Below are positions 24,960-33,944 of a stretch of 57,932 nucleotides of DNA, one piece after another (the first letter of the stretch is position 1; every line of letters begins with the position of its first letter). Source of the DNA: Paraplanobispora siamensis (GTDB lineage Bacteria; Actinomycetota; Actinomycetes; Streptosporangiales; Streptosporangiaceae). The notes below the pieces were generated by a model that saw only the letters and a list, made by a program, of their open reading frames with translations, did not search any database and was not told where the DNA came from. Where the stretch lies: the NCBI RefSeq assembly GCF_016863175.1, contig NZ_BOOJ01000074.1:1-57932 (forward strand). The letters are read 5' to 3'. Made by a program: the position numbers and the translations under genes.

Positions 24960-25867
24960 CCGCCGCACCCGCGCCGCACGGGGCGGCGGAACCTCACCAG
25001 CCGCCGGAGCCCCGCGAGCCGTCGGGACCGTACGGCTTCATCGGGCTGGGCCAGATGGGCGCCCCCATGGCGGCGCACCTGGCCGGGCGCGGCCTCGTCG
25101 TGTACGACACCCGCCCGCAGGCCGTGGCCCCGCTGGCGGACAAGGGCGCCCGGGCCGCGGCGGGCCCCGCCGAGGTGGCCGCCGCCTGCCCGATCATCTC
25201 GATCATGGTCCGGGACGACGCCCAGGTGGAGGAGGTGGCGGCCGAGATCCTCCCCGCGGCGGCTCCCGGCACGATCGTCGCGATCCACTCCACCATCCAC
25301 GCCGGCACCGCGGTACGGCTCGCCGAGCGGGCGCTGCCGTACCGGATCGACGTCGTGGACGCGCCGGTCAGCGGCGGCTTCATGGGAGCCGAGGCGGGCA
25401 CCCTCGCGGTGATGGTCGGGGGCGCCGAGGAGGCCTTCGCCCGCTGCCGGGAGCCCTTCGGGGCCTGGGCCGACCTCGTCCTGCACATGGGGCCGGTCGG
25501 CGCGGGCACCCGGGCCAAACTCGCCCGCAACCTGCTGCACTTCACCGCGTTCGCCGCCGCGGCCGAGGCGCAGCGGCTGGCGGAGGCGGCCGGGGTCCCG
25601 CTGCGCCGGCTCGCCCGGGTGGTCAGGCACTCCGACGCCGTCACCGGCGGCCCCGGCTCGATCATGCTCCGCTCCACCACAGCGCCCCTCGATCCCGGTG
25701 ACCCGCTCCACGCGGTCATGGAGAATGTGCTCGCACTCGGCGAGAAGGACCTGTCCCTCGCCCTCGACCTGGCCGCCGAGCAGGGCGTCGACACGCCCCT
25801 GGCCCGGCTCGCGCTCGACCGCCTGGCCGAGGGCCTCGGACTTCCCCCAAGGAGGCACGGTGAGTGA
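24956..25867 (+). CDS. 3-hydroxyisobutyrate-dehydrogenase-like oxidoreductase (Rv0770-like)
   Basis: A 303-residue beta-hydroxyacid dehydrogenase. A proline-rich leader of about 25 residues precedes the Rossmann motif 'GFIGLGQMGAPMAAHLA'. The substrate motif 'DAPVSGGFMGAEAGTL' and the catalytic lysine region 'GAGTRAKLARNLLHF' are intact. The family oxidises 3-hydroxyacids with NAD(P). The ATG overlaps the SDR stop (ATGA), and the CMD gene overlaps its end, so the four genes form one operon. Corresponds in order to Rv0770. Confidence 0.93.
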   Translation: MTAAPAPHGAAEPHQPPEPREPSGPYGFIGLGQMGAPMAAHLAGRGLVVYDTRPQAVAPLADKGARAAAGPAEVAAACPIISIMVRDDAQVEEVAAEILPAAAPGTIVAIHSTIHAGTAVRLAERALPYRIDVVDAPVSGGFMGAEAGTLAVMVGGAEEAFARCREPFGAWADLVLHMGPVGAGTRAKLARNLLHFTAFAAAAEAQRLAEAAGVPLRRLARVVRHSDAVTGGPGSIMLRSTTAPLDPGDPLHAVMENVLALGEKDLSLALDLAAEQGVDTPLARLALDRLAEGLGLPPRRHGE

Positions 25868-26240
25868 CGAGCGGCGGCGGCGCGGGCTGGAGATGATGCG
25901 CCAGGTGTACGGCTGGGAGATCGGCGACGCCCCCGGCGACTTCTTCGGCATCACCGTGGACCACCTGTTCGCCGAGATCTGGACCCGTCCGGGCCTGTCC
26001 ATGCGCGACAGGCGGCTGCTGCTCATCGGGGTGCTCGCCGGTCAGGGGCTCAACGACGTCCTCGACATCCAGATCCCGGCGGCCCTGGCCAACGGCGAGC
26101 TCTCCCCCGCCGAACTCCGGGAGATCGCCGTCTTCCTCACCCACTACGTCGGCTGGCCCCTGGGCGCGCGGCTGAGCGTGCAGATCGACACCCTCATCGC
26201 CAAGTACGAGAAGCAGCGCTCGCTCGACCCGGACGACTGA
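25860..26240 (+). CDS. Carboxymuconolactone-decarboxylase-family protein (Rv0771-like)
   Basis: A 126-residue single-domain protein with the CMD helical core ('LSMRDRRLLLIGVLAGQGL', 'ELREIAVFLTHYVGWPLGARL'). CMD proteins include gamma-carboxymuconolactone decarboxylases and AhpD peroxidases; AhpD needs a CxxC, which is absent here. The GTG at 25860 follows AAGGAGG and overlaps the end of the preceding gene. It closes the operon in the same position as Rv0771. The substrate is not known. A tandem repeat begins at its stop. Confidence 0.9.
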   Translation: MSDERRRRGLEMMRQVYGWEIGDAPGDFFGITVDHLFAEIWTRPGLSMRDRRLLLIGVLAGQGLNDVLDIQIPAALANGELSPAELREIAVFLTHYVGWPLGARLSVQIDTLIAKYEKQRSLDPDD

Positions 26241-26297
26241 GGCCCGGACGACTGAGGCCCGGACGACTGAGGCCCGGACGACTGAGGCCCGGACGAG
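26229..26297. repeat. Tandem repeat CCGGACGACTGAGGC beginning at the CMD stop
   Basis: Four to five copies of a 15-base unit containing GACGACTGAGG lie in a row. The first holds the CMD stop codon, so every copy carries an in-frame stop. It fills most of the 78-bp gap to the HxlR gene and could weaken read-through. Confidence 0.9.
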
Positions 26298-26318
26298 ATC
26301 GGCGCCGGGGGTACCGGG

Positions 26319-26819
26319 TCAGCGCCCGCCCGCCAGGACGTCCCTGGCCAGGGCGTCCCGGGCGGCGCTCTCCCGCTCGGCCGCCTCCTGCTCGGCAAGC
26401 GCGCGGGCGTCGTAGGCCGCCCGGGCCGCCGCGATCTCGTTCTGGTGCTCCTCGGTCCAGGTGACCAGGGTGCGGATGGTGTCGTGCAGGGTCGCCCCCA
26501 GGGGCGTGAGCTCGTAGTCCACGCGCGGCGGCACGGTCGGGTGCACCGTACGGCTGACGAGGCCGTCGCGCTCCAGATGCCGCAGCGTGCGGGTGAGCAT
26601 CCGCTGGCTGACCCCGTCGATCTGGCGGCGCAACTCGGTGAAGCGCAGGCTGCGCCGGTCGAGCAGGGCGATCACCAGCAGCGACCACTTGTCGGCGATG
26701 CGGTCGAGGATCTGCCTGACCTCGCAGTCCTCGCGGGTGTCCCACTGCAGGACGTCGTAGTCGTCGCCGGTATCCCCGCAGTGACCGAGGAACTTTGAAG
26801 TGCCGTCTTCCACGCTCAC
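26319..26819 (-). CDS. HxlR-family transcriptional regulator
   Basis: A 166-residue winged-helix protein. The family cysteine and helix are in 'REDCEVRQILDRIADKWSLL', followed by 'FTELRRQIDGVSQRMLTRTL' and the wing 'VPPRVDYELTPLG'. A C-terminal alanine/glutamate-rich helix follows. HxlR proteins often sense electrophiles through the conserved cysteine and repress a divergent gene; here the divergent gene is an MFS exporter. The start is uncertain: GTG 26819 or 26813, neither with a clear ribosome-binding site. Confidence 0.88.
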   Translation of the reverse strand: MSVEDGTSKFLGHCGDTGDDYDVLQWDTREDCEVRQILDRIADKWSLLVIALLDRRSLRFTELRRQIDGVSQRMLTRTLRHLERDGLVSRTVHPTVPPRVDYELTPLGATLHDTIRTLVTWTEEHQNEIAAARAAYDARALAEQEAAERESAARDALARDVLAGGR

Positions 26820-26842
26820 CGATGGTGCCTGACGATGCTGCT

Positions 26843-26859
26843 GGTTACAAGAGGGAACC
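26843..26859. promoter_or_regulatory. Candidate HxlR operator (GGTTAC-N5-GGAACC)
   Basis: GGTTACAAGAGGGAACC has 6-base arms with one mismatch and lies between the HxlR start and the MFS start, within the more AT-rich patch of the intergenic region. Position suggests shared control. Confidence 0.4.
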
Positions 26860-26913
26860 GGCGCACATTTGAGAACCGAGCCGGTCCCGCGTTCTCCCGA
26901 GAGGAGTCGGCTC

Positions 26914-28422
26914 ATGTCCACATCGAGCGTCCGCATGGACGGGCGCGCACGGGGCGTGCTGGCGGTGCTGTGCGGGGCGATCTTCCTGGAGGGGATCGAC
27001 GTGGCGATGCTGAACGTGGCGCTGCCGTCGATCCGGGCCGATATGGGCCTGTCCACCGGGATGCTCAGCGGCGTGGTCAGCGCCTACGTGCTCGGCTACG
27101 GCGGGTTCATGCTGCTGGGCGGGCGCGCCGCCGACCTGCTGGGCCGCCGCCGGATGTTCCTGTTCTGGCTGGGCGTCTTCCTGGTCTTCTCCGGTCTGGG
27201 GGGCTTCGCCACCGAGGGGTGGATGCTGCTGGCCGCCCGGTTCGTCACCGGGGTGGCGGCCGCGTTCATGGCCCCGGCCGGGCTGGCGCTGGTCACCGCC
27301 AACTTCCCCGAGGGCCCGCAGCGCGTCAGGGCGCTCGGGTTCTACGCCGGGACGGCGGCGGGCGGCTTCTCACTCGGCCTGGTCGCCGGCGGCCTGCTGG
27401 CCTCGTTCGGCTGGCGGTGGGTGTTCTTCGCCCCGGTCATCCTGTCGGCGGTGATCCTGGTGGCGGCCGTCGCCCTGGTCCGGGACGACCGCCCGCAGCG
27501 TCGTCCGGCGGGCGGCTTCGACCTGCCCGGCGCGTTCACCGTCACCGGGGCGATGCTGCTGCTGGCCTACGGAGTGGTCCGCCTGGAGCACCCCGGCGAC
27601 GGCCGGGGCGGCACGGTCGCGGCGTTCGCCGGCGGGCTGGCGCTGCTGGCCGCCTTCGTCGCGATCGAGCGGCGCTCGGCCGCCCCGCTGGTGCGGCTCG
27701 GCATCCTGCGCACGGGAGCCCTGGCGCGCACCAGCCTGGCCGCGCTTCTGTTCATCGGCGCCTTCGCCGGGTTCCAGTTCCTGGTCACGCTGTACCTGCA
27801 GGAACTGCGCGGCTGGAGCACCCTGGAGACCGGCCTGGCCATGCTGATCGTCGGCGTCGACACCGTCCTGGCCCCCACTCTGACGCCGCGGCTGGTCGGC
27901 CGCTTCGGCAACGGCAGGGTGCTGTTCGGCGGGCTGGCGCTGGCGGCCGTGGCCTACGCGCTGTTCCTGCCGATGGCCCCGGACTGGACCTACGCCGCCA
28001 TGCTCCCGACCATGGCCCTGCTGGGACTGGCCTTCTCGCTGGCCTACGGCCCGCTGACCATGGCGGCCACCGACGGCGTCGCCGAGCACGAGCACGGCCT
28101 GGCCGGCGGCGTGCTGTACACCGCCATCCAGTTCGGCACCGCCCTCGGTCTGTCGGCGGTGACCGCCGTCAGCGTGGCGGCGCTCGGCGGCGACGGCTCA
28201 CCGGAGGCCCGGCTCGACGCGCTCCGCGCGGCCCTGGCCGTACCGGTGACCGCGGCGGTCCTCAGCGCGATCGTGGCCGCGTACGGCCTGCGCGCCCGCG
28301 GCAGGAGCGCCGCGCCCACCGGAACCGAGGAGCCCACCGGAACCGAGGAGCCCACCGAAGCCGGAGCGACCGCCGGAACCCCGGGGGCCGCCGGACCGGA
28401 GTCCGTCCCCACCTCCCGCTGA
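26914..28422 (+). CDS. MFS drug-exporter-type transporter (DHA2-like)
   Basis: A 502-residue membrane protein with about 12-14 hydrophobic segments. The first loop has 'GRAADLLGRRRMFL' (motif A), and the first helix 'LEGIDVAMLNVALPSI' is the motif D1 of drug:proton antiporters. The C-terminal tail carries a short repeat 'PTGTEEPTGTEEPTE'. It exports unknown compounds by proton antiport. The ATG at 26914 follows GAGAGGAG. Probably repressed by the divergent HxlR protein. Confidence 0.9.
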   Translation: MSTSSVRMDGRARGVLAVLCGAIFLEGIDVAMLNVALPSIRADMGLSTGMLSGVVSAYVLGYGGFMLLGGRAADLLGRRRMFLFWLGVFLVFSGLGGFATEGWMLLAARFVTGVAAAFMAPAGLALVTANFPEGPQRVRALGFYAGTAAGGFSLGLVAGGLLASFGWRWVFFAPVILSAVILVAAVALVRDDRPQRRPAGGFDLPGAFTVTGAMLLLAYGVVRLEHPGDGRGGTVAAFAGGLALLAAFVAIERRSAAPLVRLGILRTGALARTSLAALLFIGAFAGFQFLVTLYLQELRGWSTLETGLAMLIVGVDTVLAPTLTPRLVGRFGNGRVLFGGLALAAVAYALFLPMAPDWTYAAMLPTMALLGLAFSLAYGPLTMAATDGVAEHEHGLAGGVLYTAIQFGTALGLSAVTAVSVAALGGDGSPEARLDALRAALAVPVTAAVLSAIVAAYGLRARGRSAAPTGTEEPTGTEEPTEAGATAGTPGAAGPESVPTSR

Positions 28423-28441
28423 CCCGCAGGCGGGCGGGTCA
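28420..28441. terminator. Bidirectional hairpin between convergent genes
   Basis: TGACCCGC at 28420-28427 pairs with GCGGGTCA at 28434-28441 across AGGCGG. The stop codons of both convergent genes are the outer ends of the stem. No T-run follows, as is common in actinobacterial terminators. Confidence 0.6.
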
Positions 28442-29203
28442 GCAGACCCCGCGCAGGCTGCAGACCTTGGCCGCCATCTTCCTGGCGTCCTTCGTCTGGA
28501 CGCGGAAGTCGGAGCTGCGCACCTTGCCGTACTCGCCGGCGCGCACGTAGATCGCCAGGGCGCGGCCCTTGCGCACCACGACGGTCCGCTCGCCGCCGAT
28601 GGCCGGAGCGCCGTCCGGGCCGTAGGCCTGGACGGTCACCCGGGCGGCCTCGTCGCCCGCGTCGACGGCCTGCGCCCTGACCTTGAAGATCGGCGGGCCG
28701 TCGACGCGGTCGCACCTGGCGACCTGCGCGAGGAGCCCGGCGAAGGCCTTGTGCGCGGCGCCCGCGGAACGGAAGACGACCAGTTGCTCGGACTTGTAGA
28801 ACTCCGGGGCGGAGTAGGTGAGCGTCCGCGCGCTCACCCGGCCCGATCCCACGGAACTGCGCAGCCCACAGGGGTTGAGCACGAAGTTCTCCGTCCGCCG
28901 GTCACTGATCGTCCACTTTTCCTCCTCCGGGTACTTCACCGGCTTGCGAGCCTGCGCCTCGTACAGCAGGAAGCCGCGCGGCAGCTTCCCCGCGGCGCCG
29001 CTCGCGCCCTGCTCCGCCTGTCCCGCCCGGTCCGCCTGTCCCGCCCGGTCCGCCTGTCCCGCCTGGCCCGTCCCGGCGTGCGCGGTGCCGCCCGCGAACG
29101 TCCCGGCCACCAGCGCCCCCGCCACGGCCATCCCCGCCAGGCGCACCGCCCGCCCGGTCCCCGTCGTACCGCCGCCGCTCAGCTTCTTCAGTGACATCCC
29201 CAT
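28439..29203 (-). CDS. Secreted protein of unknown function
   Basis: A 254-residue protein. A signal peptide ('LAGMAVAGALVAGTFAGGTA', cleavage near 'AHA') is followed by a repeat 'GQADRAGQADRAGQAEQ' and a compact domain of about 185 residues with four cysteines ('NPCGLRS', 'ARCDRV', 'KVCSLRGVC') likely forming two disulfides. I do not recognise the domain; the arrangement resembles sensor-like extracellular domains of actinobacterial lipoproteins/kinases, but this is only an impression. ATG at 29203 or 29197; ribosome-binding site weak. Confidence 0.75.
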   Translation of the reverse strand: MGMSLKKLSGGGTTGTGRAVRLAGMAVAGALVAGTFAGGTAHAGTGQAGQADRAGQADRAGQAEQGASGAAGKLPRGFLLYEAQARKPVKYPEEEKWTISDRRTENFVLNPCGLRSSVGSGRVSARTLTYSAPEFYKSEQLVVFRSAGAAHKAFAGLLAQVARCDRVDGPPIFKVRAQAVDAGDEAARVTVQAYGPDGAPAIGGERTVVVRKGRALAIYVRAGEYGKVRSSDFRVQTKDARKMAAKVCSLRGVC

Positions 29204-29292
29204 GCATCATGAGACACACGCCGGGGGCGGAAGGTTCGCCTCCGGCGGGATTTCCGGCGGGTCGCCCGCTCCCCCGCTGGCAGACTCTCCCC

Positions 29293-29814
29293 ATGGAGAT
29301 CAAGCTGATCCAGGGCGACATCACCGAGCAGGAGATCGACGTCATCGTCAACGCCGCCAACTCCTCCCTCATGGGGGGCGGCGGGGTCGACGGGGCGATC
29401 CACCGGCGCGGCGGCCCGGCGATCCTCGAGGACTGCCGCAGGCTGCGCGCCTCGCACTACGGCCGGGGCCTGCCCACCGGCCAGGCCGTGGCCACCACGG
29501 CCGGCGATCTCCCGGCCCGCTGGGTCGTCCACACCGTCGGCCCGGTCTTCTCCCCCGCCGAGGACCGCTCGGAGCTGTTGGCCTCCTGCTACCGGGAGTC
29601 GCTGCGGGTGGCCGACGAGCTGGGCGCGAGCGGCGCGGCCTTCCCCGCGGTCTCCACCGGGATCTACGGATGGCCGATGGACGACGCCGCACGCATCGCC
29701 GTCGGCGCCGTGCGCGCCACCGCGACGCGGGTGGCCGAGGTCAGGTTCGTGCTCTTCTCGGCGCACGCGTACGCCGCCTTCGAACGCGCGCTCGGCGAAG
29801 CGGGATCCCCATGA
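29293..29814 (+). CDS. Macro-domain ADP-ribose hydrolase (O-acetyl-ADP-ribose deacetylase type)
   Basis: A 173-residue single macro domain. The ligand motifs 'VIVNAANSSLMGGGGVDGAI' and 'PAVSTGIYGWP' are complete. These enzymes bind ADP-ribose and remove acetyl or ADP-ribosyl groups. The ATG at 29293 starts 'MEIKLIQGDIT', the canonical N-terminus. It lies close to the divergent secreted protein and about 180 bases before the S37 peptidase. Confidence 0.93.
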   Translation: MEIKLIQGDITEQEIDVIVNAANSSLMGGGGVDGAIHRRGGPAILEDCRRLRASHYGRGLPTGQAVATTAGDLPARWVVHTVGPVFSPAEDRSELLASCYRESLRVADELGASGAAFPAVSTGIYGWPMDDAARIAVGAVRATATRVAEVRFVLFSAHAYAAFERALGEAGSP

Positions 29815-29993
29815 TCGGGGCGACCCGGAGATCTCCTCAAGCGATCTCCTCAAACGCGACAGAGGTCACTAAGGTGGCGGCGAGGCACTCGCTTCCCCGT
29901 CGTCGCCGGAACGCCGGACCCCGTCCGCGCCGGAGCCCGCTTCTCCCGGCGTGACCCGCGAGCCCGCGGCGACGCGACCACCCCTCAGGAGGC

Positions 29994-31412
29994 ATGATCG
30001 TGCGAACCCGGGTGATCCCCGCCCTCGTCCTGTCCCTGCTCACCGCCGGCTCCCTCGCCCTGCCCGCAGAGGCGCAGGTCCAGCCGGCCCCGCCGTCCTC
30101 CGCGGCGGCCGAGGACACCCTGCTGGCCAAGCTCAAGGCGATACCCGGCCTGAGCGTGGTCTCCGAGACCCAGCCGACCGGCTACCGCTTCTTCGTCCTC
30201 ACCTTCACCCAGCCCGTCGACCACCGCGACCCCGGCAAGGGCACCTACCAGCAGCGGCTCACCCTGCTGCACCGGTCGGAGACCGCTCCGACGGTGCTCT
30301 TCACCGGCGGGTACGGCCTGGCCGTGAACCCGGCCCCCTCCCGGACCGAGCCGACGCGCCTGCTCGACGGCAACCAGGTCTCCGTCGAGCACCGGTTCTT
30401 CCGCTCGTCCCGGCCGGACCCGGCGGACTGGCGCGACCTGACCATCTGGCAGGAGGCCAGTGACGAGCACCGCATCGTGCGGGCGCTCAAGACGATCTAC
30501 TCCGGCAAGTGGATCCAGACGGGCGCCAGCAAGGGCGGCATGACCTCCGTCTACCACCGGCGTTTCTACCCCGGCGACGTGGACGGCGTGGTGGCCTACG
30601 TCGCGCCCAACGACCGGATCAACCCCCTCGACGGCGCCTACGACGCGTTCTTCGCCCGCGTCGGCGACGCCGCCTGCCGTACCGCGCTGGACGACGTGCA
30701 GCAGGAGGCGCTCAAGCGCCGCGACCGCCTGGTGCCCAAGCTGGAGGCGTACGCCGCGCAGAACGGCTACACCTTCACCCGGACGCTGGGCACCGCCGAC
30801 CGGTCGTTCGAGATGACGGTGCTGGACACGGTGTGGGCCTTCTGGCAGTACTCCACCGCGGCCGACTGCGCGAACGTGCCGCCGGCCACCGCCACCGACG
30901 ACGAGCTGTACGCCTGGATCGACTCGGTCGCGGGCTGGTCGTTCTACACCGACCAGGGCATCGAGTACTACACACCGTACTACTACCAGGCCGCCAACCA
31001 GCTCGGCTGGCCCGAGCTGCGCTTCAGGCACCTGCGCGGCCTGACCCGTTACCCCGGCCTCTACCAGCCCAACTCGGTCCTGCCGGCCGAGCTGCGCTCC
31101 CGGCACGACGCGCTGCCGATGCTGGACGTGGACCACTGGGTGCGCTGGCGTTCCAGCCGGATGATGTTCGTCTACGGCGAGAACGACCCCTGGGGCGCCG
31201 AGCGGTTCACCCCCAGCAGGAACGACTCCCACCTGTACGTCGCGCCGGGCGCCAACCACGGGGCGAACATCGCCGCGCTGACCGAGGCCGACCGCCAGGC
31301 GGCGACGGCGACCCTGCGCCGCTGGGCCGGGGTGACAGACGCGCCGCCGGCCATGCGCAGCGCGCCTTCGATCCCCGACGACGACATGCTCCCCGACCGC
31401 CGGACGTTCTGA
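29994..31412 (+). CDS. Secreted S37 family tripeptidyl aminopeptidase (PS-10 type)
   Basis: A 472-residue secreted serine peptidase. The signal peptide is residues 1-27 ('VLSLLTAGSLALPAEA'). The nucleophile is Ser179 in 'QTGASKGGMTSVYH'; 'SVEHRFFRSSRP' and 'YVAPNDRINPLD' are typical of Peptidase_S37. The C-terminal 'YVAPGANHGAN' supplies the histidine. S37 enzymes release N-terminal tripeptides outside the cell. ATG 29994 has AGGAGG close upstream. Confidence 0.92.
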   Translation: MIVRTRVIPALVLSLLTAGSLALPAEAQVQPAPPSSAAAEDTLLAKLKAIPGLSVVSETQPTGYRFFVLTFTQPVDHRDPGKGTYQQRLTLLHRSETAPTVLFTGGYGLAVNPAPSRTEPTRLLDGNQVSVEHRFFRSSRPDPADWRDLTIWQEASDEHRIVRALKTIYSGKWIQTGASKGGMTSVYHRRFYPGDVDGVVAYVAPNDRINPLDGAYDAFFARVGDAACRTALDDVQQEALKRRDRLVPKLEAYAAQNGYTFTRTLGTADRSFEMTVLDTVWAFWQYSTAADCANVPPATATDDELYAWIDSVAGWSFYTDQGIEYYTPYYYQAANQLGWPELRFRHLRGLTRYPGLYQPNSVLPAELRSRHDALPMLDVDHWVRWRSSRMMFVYGENDPWGAERFTPSRNDSHLYVAPGANHGANIAALTEADRQAATATLRRWAGVTDAPPAMRSAPSIPDDDMLPDRRTF

Positions 31413-31458
31413 GTCCCGGTACGGACGCCTCCCGGCCCGCCGGACCTTCCCGGCCCGG

Positions 31459-33834
31459 TCAGGCGACCTGCTGCCACGGCGTGACCGCCAGCAGGCCGTC
31501 GACCTGCCGGGCGGCGACCGGCGGCGAGAACAGGTAGCCCTGCGCCTGCGGACAGCCCATCTGCTGGAGCAGGGCCGCCTGCTCGGGGGTCTCCACGCCC
31601 TCGACGATGACGTTCAGGCCGAGGCTGGCCGACAGCTCCACGATGGCCTTGGTGAAGGCGCGCATCTGGTGGTGGTCGGCGTGCCCGGAGGGCGGGAGGA
31701 ACGACTTGTCGATCTTGAGGATGTCCACCGGAAGCGTGCGCAGGTACGACAGCGACGAGTAGCCGGTGCCGAAGTCGTCCAGGGCGACCCGCACCCCGTG
31801 CTCGCGCAACGTGGTCAGGGCGGCGATGATGCGGACGGTCTCGGCCGGCGTGGTGGCCAGCAGCATGCTCTCGGTGATCTCCAGCACCAGCGCGTGCTCC
31901 GGCAGCCGGTGACGGGCCAGGATGTCCAGCACCGTCTCGGCGAAGTCGGGCTCGCGCAGCTGGCGGCCGGAGATGTTGACGGTCACGGAGACACCGTGCT
32001 GCTCGTACCAGCGACCGGCGTCGGCGCAGGCCTGCTCCAGCACCCAGGTGCCGATCGGCACGATCAGCCCGCTCTCCTCGGCGATCGGGATGAACACATC
32101 CGGCGGCACCGGCCGTGAGCCCGGCGGGCTCCAGCGCAGCAGCGCCTCGACCTTGCGGATGTCCCCGCTGGCCAGGTCGACGACCGGCTGGTAGTTCAGG
32201 ACGAGCTCCCCGGCGGCCAGCGCCCGGCGCAGGCCGATGGTCAGCCGGGTGCGCTCCAGGCGGTCCTCGCGCAGGTCGGAGGTGAACAGCGCGTACTGGT
32301 TCTTGCCGGCGTTCTTGGCCGCGTACAACGCCAGGTCGGCATCGCGCAGCGCCTCCGACGGGGTGGCCACCGCCAACCCGGCCAGCACGCCGATGCTGGT
32401 GGTCAGGTGCAGCTCGTGACCGTCGAGGAGGTACGGCGCCCGCAGCGCGGTCAGGATGCGCTCGGCCACGGCGACCGCGTCCTCGACGGCGGCGTCGGGC
32501 AGCACCAGCGCGAACTCGTCGCCGCCCAGGCGGGCCAGCGTGTGGCCGGCGCCGCCGGCGACGTCCTGCAGACGCGCGGCCACGTGGGTGAGCAGTTCGT
32601 CGCCGACCGGGTGGCCGAAGCTGTCGTTGACGTCCTTGAAGCCGTCCAGGTCCAGCAGCAGCAGCGCCGGGGGCCGCAGGCCGGGCAGGGCCATGCTGGG
32701 GATGATGGCGTGCTGCAGGGACTGGCCCAGCAGCGTGCGGTTGGCCAGCCCGGTCAGCGGGTCGTGCAGGGCGTTGTGCGACAGGCTGCGCTGCAGGACC
32801 TCCTGGCGGCGCAGGGCGGTGCCCAGCTCCTCGGCGCGCTCCTCGGCCAGGCGGGCCACGATGCTCAACCTGGCCACCAGCAGGACGGCCAGCACCACGG
32901 TCAGCCCGATGATCCCGAACGCGTCGCGGGGCCGGAAGGTCATATCGAAGAAGAACCACTGGCCGAGGATCGAGGTCAGCGGGCTGAGCAGCGCGAGCCC
33001 CAGGAAGACGGTCACCCTGGCCCTGCTGGAGACGGCGCCGGCCCGCAGCCGTCGCGCGTGGGCCATGGACGGGTGCATGACCGCGACGGCCACCAGGACC
33101 GACCAGCCCAGCCAGCCGATCATGGAGACGGCGCCGTAGTCGCGGCCCTCCGCCTGGTCGAGCAGATAGAGGCTGTCGGCCATGAACACGCTGAGGTAGG
33201 CGAGGTTCAGCAGGGCCAGCCAGGGCGCGCGGCCGTTGTCGAGGGTCAGCCTCATCATCAGCCCGATGATGAACAGGTCGATGACGGGCAGGATCAGCGC
33301 GAAGGGCAGGTCGACGCCGGTGTACACGCTGCGGTCCAGGGCCGGCTCGATGATCAGGCTCCAGATCGGCATGGCCACGCCGACGGTGATGATGCCGGCG
33401 TCCAGCAGCGCCGTACCGCGCGCCCCCTCACCCCGCAGGCTCAGGGCGACCAGCGCGGCCAGCGACACGAGATAGGAGATCAGCGTGCCGACGTTGTAGA
33501 GGGTCAGCAGCAGGGGGACCTTCAGCCATACCCAGCCGACGCCCCAGCCCACGGCGGTCGACACCCACGCGAGCATGAGGGCCAGGCGGATCAGCCGCCA
33601 GGGCCGCAGATCGGCCAGGCCGTACCGGCTGACGGCGTTCAGGACGGCCAGCGCGCAGACGCCCTGGAGCGTGATCCACGACAGGATCTCCAGCACCGGC
33701 GACAGGCCGGCCAGCACCGGCGTCAGGACGGCCAGCAGGCCCCCGAGCAGCAGATAGACCAGCCAGCCGCGGGGATGCCCGGCGAACCGGGGGCAGGCGG
33801 AGACGACGGCCGTCATCGGCCGGGCTCGGCTCAT
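31459..33834 (-). CDS. Membrane GGDEF-EAL cyclic-di-GMP protein
   Basis: A 791-residue protein. About ten hydrophobic segments occupy residues 25-325. The GGDEF domain carries an intact GGDEF at 437-441 and lacks the RxxD inhibitory site five residues before it. The EAL domain has EAL at 563-565, 'EITES', 'DDFGTGYSSL', 'ILKIDKSF' and 'EGVETPEQA', all intact. It may therefore make and/or break c-di-GMP, with the membrane part as sensor. ATG 33834 behind GGGGGGAAG. c-di-GMP controls development in streptomycetes. Confidence 0.95.
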   Translation of the reverse strand: MSRARPMTAVVSACPRFAGHPRGWLVYLLLGGLLAVLTPVLAGLSPVLEILSWITLQGVCALAVLNAVSRYGLADLRPWRLIRLALMLAWVSTAVGWGVGWVWLKVPLLLTLYNVGTLISYLVSLAALVALSLRGEGARGTALLDAGIITVGVAMPIWSLIIEPALDRSVYTGVDLPFALILPVIDLFIIGLMMRLTLDNGRAPWLALLNLAYLSVFMADSLYLLDQAEGRDYGAVSMIGWLGWSVLVAVAVMHPSMAHARRLRAGAVSSRARVTVFLGLALLSPLTSILGQWFFFDMTFRPRDAFGIIGLTVVLAVLLVARLSIVARLAEERAEELGTALRRQEVLQRSLSHNALHDPLTGLANRTLLGQSLQHAIIPSMALPGLRPPALLLLDLDGFKDVNDSFGHPVGDELLTHVAARLQDVAGGAGHTLARLGGDEFALVLPDAAVEDAVAVAERILTALRAPYLLDGHELHLTTSIGVLAGLAVATPSEALRDADLALYAAKNAGKNQYALFTSDLREDRLERTRLTIGLRRALAAGELVLNYQPVVDLASGDIRKVEALLRWSPPGSRPVPPDVFIPIAEESGLIVPIGTWVLEQACADAGRWYEQHGVSVTVNISGRQLREPDFAETVLDILARHRLPEHALVLEITESMLLATTPAETVRIIAALTTLREHGVRVALDDFGTGYSSLSYLRTLPVDILKIDKSFLPPSGHADHHQMRAFTKAIVELSASLGLNVIVEGVETPEQAALLQQMGCPQAQGYLFSPPVAARQVDGLLAVTPWQQVA

Positions 33835-33873
33835 CTTCCCCCCGTTTCACTCATGCTGCGCCGATGAGTGGTA

Positions 33874-33894
33874 CGCGCGTCCTATCGACGCGCG
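33874..33894. promoter_or_regulatory. Inverted repeat CGCGCGT-N7-ACGCGCG
   Basis: Seven-base perfect arms at 33874-33880 and 33888-33894 lie between the end of the glutamine-synthetase-like gene and the start of the GGDEF-EAL gene, both on the minus strand. It could be a terminator of the former or an operator of the latter. Confidence 0.4.
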
Positions 33895-33944
33895 ACGGGA
33901 GGTCATGAGCCTTTTCCGGATTCCCTTTTCCGCGCCCCGGCCCG

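Noticed and set aside
25860-26240. AhpD-type peroxidase
   Set aside because: The CxxC redox motif is absent.
32407-33867. Plus-strand frame rich in Gln/His/Arg across the GGDEF-EAL gene
   Set aside because: Antisense of a gene with complete GGDEF and EAL motifs; no domain or ribosome-binding site.
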